A stretch of DNA of 64,000 bases from Sphaerisporangium corydalis. Lineage in GTDB: Bacteria; Actinomycetota; Actinomycetes; Streptosporangiales; Streptosporangiaceae. The notes beneath the pieces were generated by a model. The model had not been told where the DNA came from. It saw only the letters and a program-made list of their open reading frames with translations, and did no database searches. The position numbers were made by a program, and so were the translations under genes. Below, one piece after another: positions 43,882 to 53,113 of this stretch. The stretch is from assembly GCF_025506355.1 (NCBI RefSeq), contig NZ_JANZYP010000013.1, positions 91,442 to 155,441 of the forward strand, written 5' to 3'. How positions within the stretch are numbered: position 1 is the stretch's first letter; each line of letters begins with the position of its first letter.

Positions 43882-46038
43882 TCAGCGGGGCGCCCGCACG
43901 GCCGACGGCAGGATGTTCACGTCGTCGGCCTTGACGAAGGCGACGCGGTGGCCGAGCTGGATCTGGTAGTACAGCGTGCGGCCCCGGACCACCGTGTGGG
44001 TGGCGGGGTCGAAGGTCACCGCGTAGTAGTACTCGCCGCGTGCCACCAGGCCGACGGAGTACCGCTGGCCCTGCGGGATCACGTACTGCAACGGGGTGAT
44101 CGCCTGCACGGGCACGCCCGCCGGGTAGGCCTCCGGCTCGGGGTACGCGCGCCCGTACACCGGCACCGGGCCTCGGCCCGGCTTCGGTGTGACGATCAGC
44201 CCGGTGGCGTTGACGGCGGTCGGCGCCTCGCGGGGGTTGCGGAACCACGCGAGCTGCCCGAGGTACCAGATGGCCGTCCAGTCGCCCTCGCGCCCGGCGA
44301 GGGCGTACTGCTGGCCGGTGGTCGCGCGGGCGCCGTGGTCGGAGACGTCGTACGTCGACTCCCCGCCGGGCCTGCGGCCGATGTCCTTGACCAGCGGCGC
44401 GCTGTCGCTCGGCTCGGTGTGCAGCCAGACCGACGCCGAGCCGTGCGGCGGGCAGTCCACCCCGGCCTGGTCGCAGCCGGTGTAACGCGGCCGGTAGTGG
44501 GCGTAGTCGGTCCTGATGGTCACCAGCCCGCCGTGCGCGCCGCCCGTGGACTTGAACGGCCGGTGCAGGAGCGCGAAGTAGTGGCCCCAGTCCCAGTACG
44601 GCCCCGGGTCGACGTGCATTCCCGCCACGGTGCCGGGGACGGTGCCCGGGACGTTGTCGTGGCCCAGGATGTGCGCACGGTCCAGCGGGATGTCGTACCG
44701 CTTGGCGAGGTAGCCCACCAGGCGGGCAGAGCTGCGGTACATCGCCTCGGTGTACCAGGAGCCCGCCTTCGCCAGGAAGCCCTCGTGCTCGATGCCGATC
44801 GACTTGGCGTTGACGTACCAGTTGCCGGCGTGCCAGGCGACGTCCCTGGCCTTCACGTGCTGGGCGATGTGCCCGTCGGCGGAACGGATCGTGTAGTGCC
44901 AGCTCACATAGGTGGGGTCGGCCACCAGCTTGAGCGTCCTGTCGTAGGTCTCCTCGGTGTCGTGCAGGACGATGTACTGGATGCGCTGGTTGTGCGGCCG
45001 GTCGGACAGGTCGTGGTTGCCGTAGTCGCCCGGGTCCTCCGACAGCTTCTGGTACGGAGCGGGGAACCACTCGCAGGCCAGCCTCTTCGGGCACTCGGTG
45101 TTCCTGGCCTCCGCCTCGCGAAGGCCCAGGCGGTCGACTTGGTCCATGCGCGGAGCGATCTCCGGTCCGGCGGGCAGCGAAACCTGCTGGCCGTCGTCGG
45201 TGGTCCGGCTCGCGCCCTCGCGCAGGACGGAGAACACCTCGTCGGCGAACTGCCGGGCGGTCTGGACGTCGTCGGCGCCGGAGTAGCGGGCGACCGCGCC
45301 GTACCAGTCGGCGGGGTCCCTGCTCGCCGCCAGGCCCGGGTCCTTCGCGTCCGCCAGGTCCTTCTGGTACCGGGCGAGCAGGGCCGCCCCGCCGAGCAGG
45401 TTGGCGTCCGGGTCCGTCACCAGCCGCTCGGCCGGCAACCCGCTCAGCCGCGCCGCCTCGTCGACCGTCTGAGCACCGTCCACCGGGGGCGCGGCGCCAG
45501 TGTTCCCGGACGTCACCGGGGCCGCGCTCGCACTCCCGGACGCAGGGGGCGCCGCGCTCGCGGTGGAGGCCGGCGGGGAGCTCGCGGGTTTGGCCGGGCG
45601 GGCGTCGTCGCCGCGCGGGTCCTCGGCGCCCTCGCTGTGGTGGGGCGTCCCGGGGAGCGCGGCGCGCGCGTCGGTGAGGTGCATCGGCCCGTATCCGGCC
45701 GTGACGCTCGGGACGCCCCGGTTGGCGTCCCAGCGTGACTCCAGATAGGAGACGCCGAGCAGGACGCTCTCCGGCACGCCGTACCGGCCGGCGGCGACCT
45801 TGAACGCCGCCTGCCGCGCGGCCGTGGGGGCGGCGGGGGACGCCGGGGTCGCGGGGACGGCGGAATTGGCGGGATCGGCCGGGGCGGCGGGGAAGGCGGG
45901 GGCGCCGGGGACCGCCGCGTGAAGGGAGCCCGCCGCAGGGACGGGGACCCCCGGGGCCGTCGCGGGGGCGGCGTAGGTGGGTAGGGCGACCAGCAGGGAC
46001 GCCGCCACCGAAGCGGCGACCGTCAGCGTTCCGCGCAT
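43882..46038 (-). CDS. Secreted N-acetylmuramoyl-L-alanine amidase with SLT-like domain
   Basis: A 718-aa exported cell-wall hydrolase. A signal peptide (MRGTLTVAASVAASLLVALP, cut near TYAAPA) is followed by an Ala/Pro-rich linker, then a lytic-transglycosylase-like domain (about residues 75-125, Glu100 in YLESRW; resumed at 200-275). An Amidase_2 domain (about 345-500) has zinc ligands in IVLHDTEE (His359) and AHILGHDNVPG. The C-terminal 200 residues may bind the wall. It cuts the amide between muramic acid and L-Ala. The start at 46038 is chosen for the signal peptide. Confidence 0.87.
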   Translation of the reverse strand: MRGTLTVAASVAASLLVALPTYAAPATAPGVPVPAAGSLHAAVPGAPAFPAAPADPANSAVPATPASPAAPTAARQAAFKVAAGRYGVPESVLLGVSYLESRWDANRGVPSVTAGYGPMHLTDARAALPGTPHHSEGAEDPRGDDARPAKPASSPPASTASAAPPASGSASAAPVTSGNTGAAPPVDGAQTVDEAARLSGLPAERLVTDPDANLLGGAALLARYQKDLADAKDPGLAASRDPADWYGAVARYSGADDVQTARQFADEVFSVLREGASRTTDDGQQVSLPAGPEIAPRMDQVDRLGLREAEARNTECPKRLACEWFPAPYQKLSEDPGDYGNHDLSDRPHNQRIQYIVLHDTEETYDRTLKLVADPTYVSWHYTIRSADGHIAQHVKARDVAWHAGNWYVNAKSIGIEHEGFLAKAGSWYTEAMYRSSARLVGYLAKRYDIPLDRAHILGHDNVPGTVPGTVAGMHVDPGPYWDWGHYFALLHRPFKSTGGAHGGLVTIRTDYAHYRPRYTGCDQAGVDCPPHGSASVWLHTEPSDSAPLVKDIGRRPGGESTYDVSDHGARATTGQQYALAGREGDWTAIWYLGQLAWFRNPREAPTAVNATGLIVTPKPGRGPVPVYGRAYPEPEAYPAGVPVQAITPLQYVIPQGQRYSVGLVARGEYYYAVTFDPATHTVVRGRTLYYQIQLGHRVAFVKADDVNILPSAVRAPR

Positions 46039-46156
46039 CAGGGACCCACTCTCCATCGGGGGCGCGCGGGGCCGGCGCGATGGACCGGACCCGGGGACCA
46101 CGACGGTCACCTTACGGGATCTTGCCGCCCGATCCCATCCCTTGTAATCCGGCGTG

Positions 46157-47128
46157 TCAAGGAGTATCCGGCTTATCCCGCCGGGCCGTCCGGTGCGCGA
46201 ACGGCCAGGCGTTGGGGCGGCAGTGCTGCAGGGACTTCGTCTGCTGGGTCATCACCGGAGCGGGCCTGCCGGCCCCCGGGCAGGACTCGTGCCCGTGGCC
46301 GAGCGCGTGCCCGACCTCGTGGTTGATCATGTATTCGCGGTAGGAGACGAGGTCGCCGCGATAGCCGGGGATGCCGAGGTTCCACCGTTTCGCGTTGAGG
46401 ACCGCCTGCCGCCCGTTCCAGCAGGACAGCTCGCCGAAGGTCTGCATCGGAAGGCAGCGCGCGTTGGTCATCGCCGGGCTGGACAGCGCCACGCGGAACC
46501 GCACCGGCCCGTGCGCGACGCGCTTGAACCGCATGCGGCCGTTCGCGCCCCAGCCGCGCGGGTCGTTGAGGGTGCGCTGGACGGTGGCCGCGAACTCCCG
46601 GCCGTCGAAGGGGAGCCCCTTCTCGACCTCCACCAGATATCGAACCACCTTGCCGTGACCGCCCTTGGGCGGGCGGGCGACCCCGGGGACCACCGAGTAG
46701 CGGCCCTTGCCGGCCCGGGGGACCTTCATCTTCGGCGGCCGGCGGCCGTCAGGGTCGGGCGGCGGCTTCGAGGCCCCCGCGTCCGGCTCCGCCCTCAACG
46801 GCACCCGCGCCGGCCCCCCCGACGGCGGCACGGCGACGGGCGACGGCCCCGGCGTCGTGTCCGTGTCCGTGTCCGTGGACGTGGGAGCGGACGTGGGAGC
46901 GGACGTCACCGTGGCCACGGGCCCGGGCGCGGGGCCCGTCGCGCGCGGCGAGGTTCCAAGCGCGGTGACCGGCGAGGCGAGCACGGTGCCGTGGGCGGGT
47001 ATCGCCTTCTCGCCGTCGACCACGAGGGCACTCCCACCTGCGAGTATTCCGGTACCGGCGGCGCACGCCAGCAGGAAGGCGGTGGGTTTCCTCGGGCCGT
47101 CGCCATGAGGCGTCAGGTTGCTGTACAT
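46157..47128 (-). CDS. DUF3152 metalloprotease-like membrane-anchored protein
   Basis: A 323-aa protein. A hydrophobic segment at 17-36 anchors or exports it, followed by a 100-residue Pro/Thr/Asp-rich linker. The C-terminal DUF3152 domain (about 150-315) begins GRYSVVPG and contains a metzincin-type zinc motif His270-Glu271-x2-His274-x2-Gly277-x2-His280. Several Cys suggest extracellular disulfides. It probably acts outside the cell as a protease. ATG is 47128. It sits beside an amidase gene on the same strand, a plausible cell-envelope pair. Confidence 0.85.
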   Translation of the reverse strand: MYSNLTPHGDGPRKPTAFLLACAAGTGILAGGSALVVDGEKAIPAHGTVLASPVTALGTSPRATGPAPGPVATVTSAPTSAPTSTDTDTDTTPGPSPVAVPPSGGPARVPLRAEPDAGASKPPPDPDGRRPPKMKVPRAGKGRYSVVPGVARPPKGGHGKVVRYLVEVEKGLPFDGREFAATVQRTLNDPRGWGANGRMRFKRVAHGPVRFRVALSSPAMTNARCLPMQTFGELSCWNGRQAVLNAKRWNLGIPGYRGDLVSYREYMINHEVGHALGHGHESCPGAGRPAPVMTQQTKSLQHCRPNAWPFAHRTARRDKPDTP

Positions 47129-47201
47129 CGACTGCGAAGCCTATTACCGATCACTCCCATTGATCACCTTGGTACCTCGCTCCCCGCCCCTGGCCGCCCG
47201 G

Positions 47202-49238
47202 TCATCGGATGTGGCCGGTGGTCCAGGAGGCGCGGATCAGGGTGCGTTCGGCGGTGGCGAGGTGGACGGCGGTGGTGAGCCATGCCGACGCGTACCGTTC
47301 CGGGCCGGAATCGGTGAGCCGCCCGAAGGCGTCGCGGCCACGCCGGTCCGCCTCCGCGGCGAGCGTCGCCGTCAGCTCCGCCGCCACCGGGAACCCGGTC
47401 CGCCGGAGCATGGCGCCCTCGGCCCGGGACTCCCGGGTCCGGAGGCCGGCGCTCCTGGAGTACTCGGCGACGGCCCGCCGCCCGCCCGTGACCGCCAGCT
47501 CGACGAGCCGCCGGACCCGCCACAGCGGGGAGCCCGCCAGCGGGTCCGTACCGGGTTCCACGAGCGGCTCGGGCGGCGGCGCGATCCCCCGCGCGGGCAG
47601 ATGCGAGCCCTGGAGCCGGTCGTAACCGAGGTCCGCCCGGCCCAGCCAGTCGCCGGGCAGCCGCAGCGTCGCCTCCGCGTCCGGCACCGGGCCCACCGCG
47701 AGCGGGCGCAGGGTGGCCGCCCGGTCCAGATCGGGACGGCCGAGCACCCGGACGCTCAGCCCGGGACGGGAGGCGAGGAGGCGAAGGTTGGCCGAGTGGG
47801 CCAGCTCAGGGTGGAGGCTCGCCGCGACCAGCCGGATGAGGGGCCCGTCCGGTGCGCGGGCGAGCAGGTGGTCCCCGGCGGCGCCCACGATCACCAGGTC
47901 GCAGCCCACCAGGTTCTGTCCCTGGTCCCCGCCCCCGTCCAGGTCGGCGGTCGGCGACCCGGTGAGCAGCGCGCCCACCGCCTCGGCCGGTGGGCGTTCG
48001 AACAGCGACGCCAGCGGGCCGGCCGACCAGGGGACGCCCGGCGACGGGCTGGCCCGCACCCCTCGCCCGGCACCCAGACGGCCGTCCGGCGAGACGGTCG
48101 CCCCCGAGATCAGCAGCCCGCCTCGGGCGAGCTGGGCGTGGTCGAGTGCCGTGCACAGGGCGACGGGACCCGTTCCGGCCCCACGCGCGCGGGCCGGGCC
48201 GCCGGGCTTGACGTCGGCGACCGACAGGCGGTCCCCGTTCTCGGTGAGCAGGTGGGTGACCACCCCGCCGTACCCGGTGTCGCTGATCACCGGCTCCCGG
48301 CAGACGCCGTACACCCGCAGGCCGCCGCCCGGCTGGTAGCCGCGACGGGCGACGCCGATCAGGGCCGGGTCGGGGTCGCCGGCGGCGAGCCCGCCCGAGG
48401 TGACCAGGAGTTCGCGGAGCGCGGTGACCAGGTCCGCCAGACGGTGGCCGTCGTGCCGCTCCCGGGCCGCCCTGACGCCCCGGACCACGCGCAACGCGGC
48501 GGCCTCCGCCCGGAACAGCCCGGCCAGGCGGGCGCTGTGCGACGCGCGGAGCAGTTCCGCCTGGAGCACCGCGTCCGCCGCCGGCACACCGGCCGCGAGC
48601 ACGGTCGCGGAGGCCCGCCACAACCCCGCCGCCGCCTTCACCTGCGCTTCACTCGGCCCAGGCGCGGACGCGCCGGCGTCCGGGCCGGTTCCGGGCGTGA
48701 CGGGCCGCCTGGCGGCGGTCGCGTCCGGGGCCACGGCCGGGGGGAGGGGGGCGGCTCCTGGTACGCCCGATGTGGCGAGCGGTCCGGGTCCTGCGTCGAC
48801 GTCGGGACCGCTCGTGGCGGCCGGGTCGGTGGTGCCGTCCGGACCGGTCGTGCCGTCCGGATCGGTCGTGGCGGCCGGGTCGGTGGTGGTGGCCGGGTCG
48901 GTGGTGGCGGGGTCGGCGAGGGGGCAGGCGCTGAGGACGGCCGCGCGATGGAGGCAGCGGGGTGCCAGCAGGCAGGTGCAGTGTGCCGCGTCCGGGGTGG
49001 CGACCGTGCCGTCCGGGCCGGGAACGAGGATCACCACCGCGTCCTCGCCGCACCGCACGTGCACGGCGTCGCCGTCGGCGACGGGCGGCACCGCCGCGTA
49101 CACCCCGATCGCCGCGTCCAGTTTCTTCAGCAGCCGTGAGGTGAGGTCCTCCACAGCCGAGGCCACCACGTGCGGCGCCACCGGAGGCAGTCGCACGCCC
49201 ACAGAAGCGGCCGAGTCAGTCGGAACAGGGACGGTCAC
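47202..49238 (-). CDS. SWIM zinc-finger protein of the MoxR-VWA cluster
   Basis: A 678-aa protein. A SWIM finger lies at Cys87-x-Cys89-x5-Cys95-x-His97 (HCTCLLAPRCLHRA). A long Asp/Pro/Thr repeat linker follows (about residues 108-150), then a helical and beta C-terminal part (about 205-678) without known motifs. SWIM fingers bind nucleic acid or protein. Start GTG 49238 overlaps the VWA gene stop (GTGA). It matches the SWIM component (YehQ-like) of yeh/molR-type loci. The long open frame upstream belongs to another reading frame. Confidence 0.85.
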   Translation of the reverse strand: MTVPVPTDSAASVGVRLPPVAPHVVASAVEDLTSRLLKKLDAAIGVYAAVPPVADGDAVHVRCGEDAVVILVPGPDGTVATPDAAHCTCLLAPRCLHRAAVLSACPLADPATTDPATTTDPAATTDPDGTTGPDGTTDPAATSGPDVDAGPGPLATSGVPGAAPLPPAVAPDATAARRPVTPGTGPDAGASAPGPSEAQVKAAAGLWRASATVLAAGVPAADAVLQAELLRASHSARLAGLFRAEAAALRVVRGVRAARERHDGHRLADLVTALRELLVTSGGLAAGDPDPALIGVARRGYQPGGGLRVYGVCREPVISDTGYGGVVTHLLTENGDRLSVADVKPGGPARARGAGTGPVALCTALDHAQLARGGLLISGATVSPDGRLGAGRGVRASPSPGVPWSAGPLASLFERPPAEAVGALLTGSPTADLDGGGDQGQNLVGCDLVIVGAAGDHLLARAPDGPLIRLVAASLHPELAHSANLRLLASRPGLSVRVLGRPDLDRAATLRPLAVGPVPDAEATLRLPGDWLGRADLGYDRLQGSHLPARGIAPPPEPLVEPGTDPLAGSPLWRVRRLVELAVTGGRRAVAEYSRSAGLRTRESRAEGAMLRRTGFPVAAELTATLAAEADRRGRDAFGRLTDSGPERYASAWLTTAVHLATAERTLIRASWTTGHIR

Positions 49239-52200
49239 CGGTTTTCTCCGCGAAGTCGGTCGCCCACCCAGCGGGCGAGGGCGAGAGGGCTGAGAGCGGC
49301 CACGGGCATGCCGGCCGCGACGAGCCGCTGGGCGATCGGCACCGAGTACCGGGGCGCGCCGGTGTCGTCCAGGGCGGCGCAGCCCAGCAGGTGGACGCCC
49401 GAGTCGCTGAGCGCGCGGACCTCGCTGAACAGGCCGCCGAGCGGGTACCCCTCCTCGAAGTCGCTGACCACCACGACGAGCGTGCGGCTCGGAACGGTGA
49501 CCAGGGAACGCGCGTGGGCGAGCCCCGCGGCGATGTGCGTGCCGCCGCCCACGCGCACCTCCAGCAGCAGGGACAGCGGGTCGGACACGTGGTCCGACAG
49601 GTCGATCACCTTGGTGGAGAAGGCGAGGAAATGCGTGGAGAGCGTGGGTACGCCGCCCAGGACCGCCGCCGTCAGCGCCGACCAGATGACCGACGCCTCC
49701 ATAGACCCGGACACGTCGACCACCAGGATCAGCCGCCAGTCGGACTCGCGCCGCGAGCGCGTGCTGAACACCGGATGCTCCGGCACGACGGCGATCCGGC
49801 CGTCGGCAAGGCGGCGGGTGTGCGCGAGGTTGGCGCGCAGGGTGCGCGGCAGGTCCAGGCGCCCCCCGCGCCGGCGGGTCGGGCGCGGCGTCGCCAGGCC
49901 GGTCAGGGCGGGGCGCAGGCGGGTGGCCAGCTCCCGGCTGAGCTCGTCGACCAGCCGCCGTACGAGCGGGCGGAGCCGGGCGAGCTGCTGCTCGGGCAGG
50001 CCGCCCGCCAGGGACAGCACCGAGGTCAGCAGTTCGACGGACGGGCGGGCCGTCGCCGGGTCGAGCTCCGACAGGACGTCGGCGCGGCCGGCGTCGGCGG
50101 CCCTGGCCAGGACCTCCTCCCTGACCTCGTCGCCGAACAGGGCGTCGAGCTCCTCGGACCATTCCCGGGCGGTGGGGAAGGACGCCTGCTGCCCGCCCCC
50201 GTCCGGCGCGCCGCCCGCGTCGTTCCCGAAGTCGCCGGCGCCCTCGCCCCGGCCCGCTCCGTAGAGCTCGTCCAGCGCGTGCCCGTAGCGGCGGGCCCCG
50301 GCCGGGAGACGGCCGCCCTCCCGCCCGAGCAGCAGCCGCCACCGATCGGCCACCTGGAGCCGCCGCGTCCCGCCGTCGCCGTCCGCGCTCGCGACGGCCG
50401 CCTCGTACGTCCGCGCCTCGCCCGCGTCGGCCTTCGGCGCCGCGTCGGTCCTCGGCCCTCTCTCCGCGTCGGTCGTCGCGTTCGTGTCGACGTCGGCGAT
50501 CGGCCCCACGTCGGCGGCGATGTGCGTACGCGGGCTCGGGTTCGTCGCAGGGGTCGTGGTCGTCTCAGGGGCCTTCTGGGCGGAGGTGCCTGTGGGGAGG
50601 CGCAGGGCGGTGAGGGCCGCCAGGCCCGCCGTGTCGGCGGCGGTCCACAGGGCCAGGAGCTCGGGCGACGCGTCCAGGGTCAGGTCCAGCCGGTCGCCGA
50701 GGTGCTCGGTGACCGTACGCAGGAGCCGGTCGCGCCCGGCCGGGGACAGGACGTCGAACCCGCCGCGAAGGGCGGGCAACCGGTCGAGGAAACCCTGGTC
50801 GGTGAGGCCGCCGATCCGGTCGAGCAGCGGGGCCAGCGCGTCGGGGGCCGAGTGCAGGAGCGGGCCCGCCGCCGTGAGCACCCCGCTGAGCAGGCGGGAC
50901 AGCCGGCGGCGCCCGTCGGGGTCGGCGGCGGCGTCGACCCAGCCGGCCACCCGCCCGCCGAGCAGCGCCGGGCCGTCCAGGTCCAGCAGGACCCGCGCGG
51001 CCAGCGCCGCACCCTGGACGAGCGGGGAGCCCGTGCGCACGAGGGTGTCCAGCGCGTCGTCCAGGCGGAGCCCGAGGCGGTGCTCGCCGGCCCGTGCGGC
51101 GAGCGTGATGAGCGCGCTGACGTCCTCGGACCGGTCGCTGCCCGCGAGGCCGGGCAGGGACCGGACGGCGGCCTCCAGCAGCGAGTCCGTGAGCGCCGCC
51201 GCCCGGTCACGTACCTCCGGGGTGGCGCCGGGCAGGTGCCCACGGCGCAGGGCCTCCAGCAGGTCGAGCGCGTCGAGCAGCTCGGGCAGGGTGGCCGAGG
51301 CCGGCAGCAGCGAGGTGGCTCCGGCGAGCCACTCGTTCACCAGGTCGGGCAGGTCGCAGCGGGCGGCGGCGCCCAGCCCGGCGAGGAGCTGCGCGCAGGT
51401 GGGCCCGCCCTCGGCGGCCTGGCGTCGGTGGGCCTCGCGCAACGTGCCGGTCGCCGCCTGGAGGGCGGAGACGCCGCGTACGCCCGCCAGGTCGAGCCGG
51501 GCCGGGACGGACGGGCTCCACGAGAGCCGCCAGCGGGTCGAGAGGGCGTTGGAGTCACCCGTGCCGGACACCTCGATCTGCTCGCCGTAGCCCACTCCGC
51601 AGACCTGGAGGCGCTGGAGCAGGACCTCCCTCCGGCGGTCGAGATCGGAGCGGAGCGGGTCGAGGCGCACCTCCCGCCCCTCGGGCGAACCCGGGTGGGG
51701 CAGGCGCAGCGCGGCGAGCTCGGCCTCGACGGAGGGGCCGAGCCCGGAGCGCGGCGTGCCGGGGGAGGTACGGCCGCGCTCGGTGCCGACCATGACCACC
51801 TCCAGCGCCTTCGCGAGGGCACGGCCGCGGCCGAGCGGCTCCCCCTGGCCGAGCACGCTCGTGACCGCTTCCAGCAGTTCCCCCCGGCCCGGCGCGGGCA
51901 GCGCCCGCAGTCTCGCCAGGTCACAGGCGACCCGCAGTGCCTCGGCCGCCTCGCCGGTGCCCGCCGTGTGCCCCGCCGACCGCAGCTCGCGGCACAGGTC
52001 CGTGATCATGCGTGCGGCGGCCTCGCGTACGCGGGCCGGATCGCCGGCGGCGGTGAGCACCGCCTGCTGCCAGCGCGGGTCGCGGATGCCCGCGGGGTAC
52101 CCGGAGCGGGAGTCCAGCAGCCCGAAGGCGTACGGCACCAGGGACGTGACCACCGCCCCCGCCTGCTGCCGCTCCACCGGAACGACCGCCGCCCGCACAC

Positions 52201-53113
52201 CCCCGGCCACCTCTTCCATCTTTTCGTGAGCCGTGGCGCCGGCGGCCGGTGGCGTCCGGGGCGATTCGGTGGAGACGTCGTTGACGCTGGTCAGGGCGGG
52301 GGCGTGGAAGGCGCCGATGACGGCGGCCACCGTCCTGCCGCCCCGCGCCGCGTCCGCGATCACCTGACGCATGTACGCCTCGCGGGCCAGGTCCATCGGG
52401 GGGACGCCGCCCTCGCCGCCCGCGTCGCGGCGAAGCGCCCAGCCGACGCCGAGCGCGGCCCGCCGTACGGCCTCCGGCGCACAGCCCGGGGCGAGGACCT
52501 CCACCGCGCGGTCCCACATGTCGTCCCCCGCGCGCCCGGTCCCGGCCGCCGCGAGCCCGCCCGCGTACGTGGAGCCGCCACCGCGTCCGGAGACGCGGTC
52601 GAAGGGTTCGGGGGCGGGACGAGGCGGGGCGGGGAGGGCGGTTTCCGACCATGCCGGGTCCGTGAGCGGCAGGTCGCAGCAGACGACCTCGACGCCGCGT
52701 TCCCTGGCCCATCGGATCGCGGTGAGTTCGGGGGAGAAGTCCGCGAACGGGTAGAAGCTCAGCCGCTCGCCGTCGCCCGCTCCCGCCAGGGCCACCGGGG
52801 CGAGGGTGGCCGGGTCGCCCAGGTGGGTCAGCCACGGCTGGAAGTCGACGGGCAGTTCGACGCAGACCACGTCGGCTCCGGACGCGTCCAGCAGCGCGGG
52901 AACGACCGCGGCCAGCGCGGGACTGTGGTGCCGTACCCCGATCAGGTACGGCCCGGTGGACCCGGCGAGCACCGCCACCGCGTTCCGCGGTTCGAGCGAG
53001 TCGGTGGAGGAGGCGGCCGACAGTGAAGCGGTGGTGGTGGTGGTGGAGGCGGCCGATGGCGAGCCGGTGGTGGCGGTCGGCGGCGAGTCCGTGGTGGTGG
53101 AGGAGGGGGTCAA
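49235..53113 (-). CDS. DUF5682 / VWA-domain protein
   Basis: A 1292-aa protein. After a Ser/Thr-rich start, a DUF5682-type domain carries GVRHHSPA (59-66), VCVELP (Glu86) and IGAFHAPAL (His270). This GxxH...E...GxxH layout resembles the TraB/TIKI/ChaN/EreA superfamily of hydrolase-like proteins. A helical middle follows. The C-terminal VWA domain (about 1123-1260) has a MIDAS: DVSGS (1133-1137), Thr1192 in GGGTHIAAG and Asp1218 in VVSDFEEG. VWA-MoxR pairs are chaperone-like. Start TTG 53113 is supported by GGGAG 8 nt upstream and by TTGA overlap with the MoxR stop. Confidence 0.86.
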   Translation of the reverse strand: MTPSSTTTDSPPTATTGSPSAASTTTTTASLSAASSTDSLEPRNAVAVLAGSTGPYLIGVRHHSPALAAVVPALLDASGADVVCVELPVDFQPWLTHLGDPATLAPVALAGAGDGERLSFYPFADFSPELTAIRWARERGVEVVCCDLPLTDPAWSETALPAPPRPAPEPFDRVSGRGGGSTYAGGLAAAGTGRAGDDMWDRAVEVLAPGCAPEAVRRAALGVGWALRRDAGGEGGVPPMDLAREAYMRQVIADAARGGRTVAAVIGAFHAPALTSVNDVSTESPRTPPAAGATAHEKMEEVAGGVRAAVVPVERQQAGAVVTSLVPYAFGLLDSRSGYPAGIRDPRWQQAVLTAAGDPARVREAAARMITDLCRELRSAGHTAGTGEAAEALRVACDLARLRALPAPGRGELLEAVTSVLGQGEPLGRGRALAKALEVVMVGTERGRTSPGTPRSGLGPSVEAELAALRLPHPGSPEGREVRLDPLRSDLDRRREVLLQRLQVCGVGYGEQIEVSGTGDSNALSTRWRLSWSPSVPARLDLAGVRGVSALQAATGTLREAHRRQAAEGGPTCAQLLAGLGAAARCDLPDLVNEWLAGATSLLPASATLPELLDALDLLEALRRGHLPGATPEVRDRAAALTDSLLEAAVRSLPGLAGSDRSEDVSALITLAARAGEHRLGLRLDDALDTLVRTGSPLVQGAALAARVLLDLDGPALLGGRVAGWVDAAADPDGRRRLSRLLSGVLTAAGPLLHSAPDALAPLLDRIGGLTDQGFLDRLPALRGGFDVLSPAGRDRLLRTVTEHLGDRLDLTLDASPELLALWTAADTAGLAALTALRLPTGTSAQKAPETTTTPATNPSPRTHIAADVGPIADVDTNATTDAERGPRTDAAPKADAGEARTYEAAVASADGDGGTRRLQVADRWRLLLGREGGRLPAGARRYGHALDELYGAGRGEGAGDFGNDAGGAPDGGGQQASFPTAREWSEELDALFGDEVREEVLARAADAGRADVLSELDPATARPSVELLTSVLSLAGGLPEQQLARLRPLVRRLVDELSRELATRLRPALTGLATPRPTRRRGGRLDLPRTLRANLAHTRRLADGRIAVVPEHPVFSTRSRRESDWRLILVVDVSGSMEASVIWSALTAAVLGGVPTLSTHFLAFSTKVIDLSDHVSDPLSLLLEVRVGGGTHIAAGLAHARSLVTVPSRTLVVVVSDFEEGYPLGGLFSEVRALSDSGVHLLGCAALDDTGAPRYSVPIAQRLVAAGMPVAALSPLALARWVGDRLRGENR

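Noticed and set aside
49239..50342. Long N-terminal extension of the SWIM gene
   Set aside because: The extension is a shadow of the VWA gene; GTG 49238 with a GTGA overlap gives a clean family-like start.
49391..53026. Plus-strand open frame of 1211 codons antisense to the DUF5682/VWA gene
   Set aside because: It is an antisense shadow with low-complexity Arg/Gly/Gln-rich translation and no domains; high GC content keeps this frame open.
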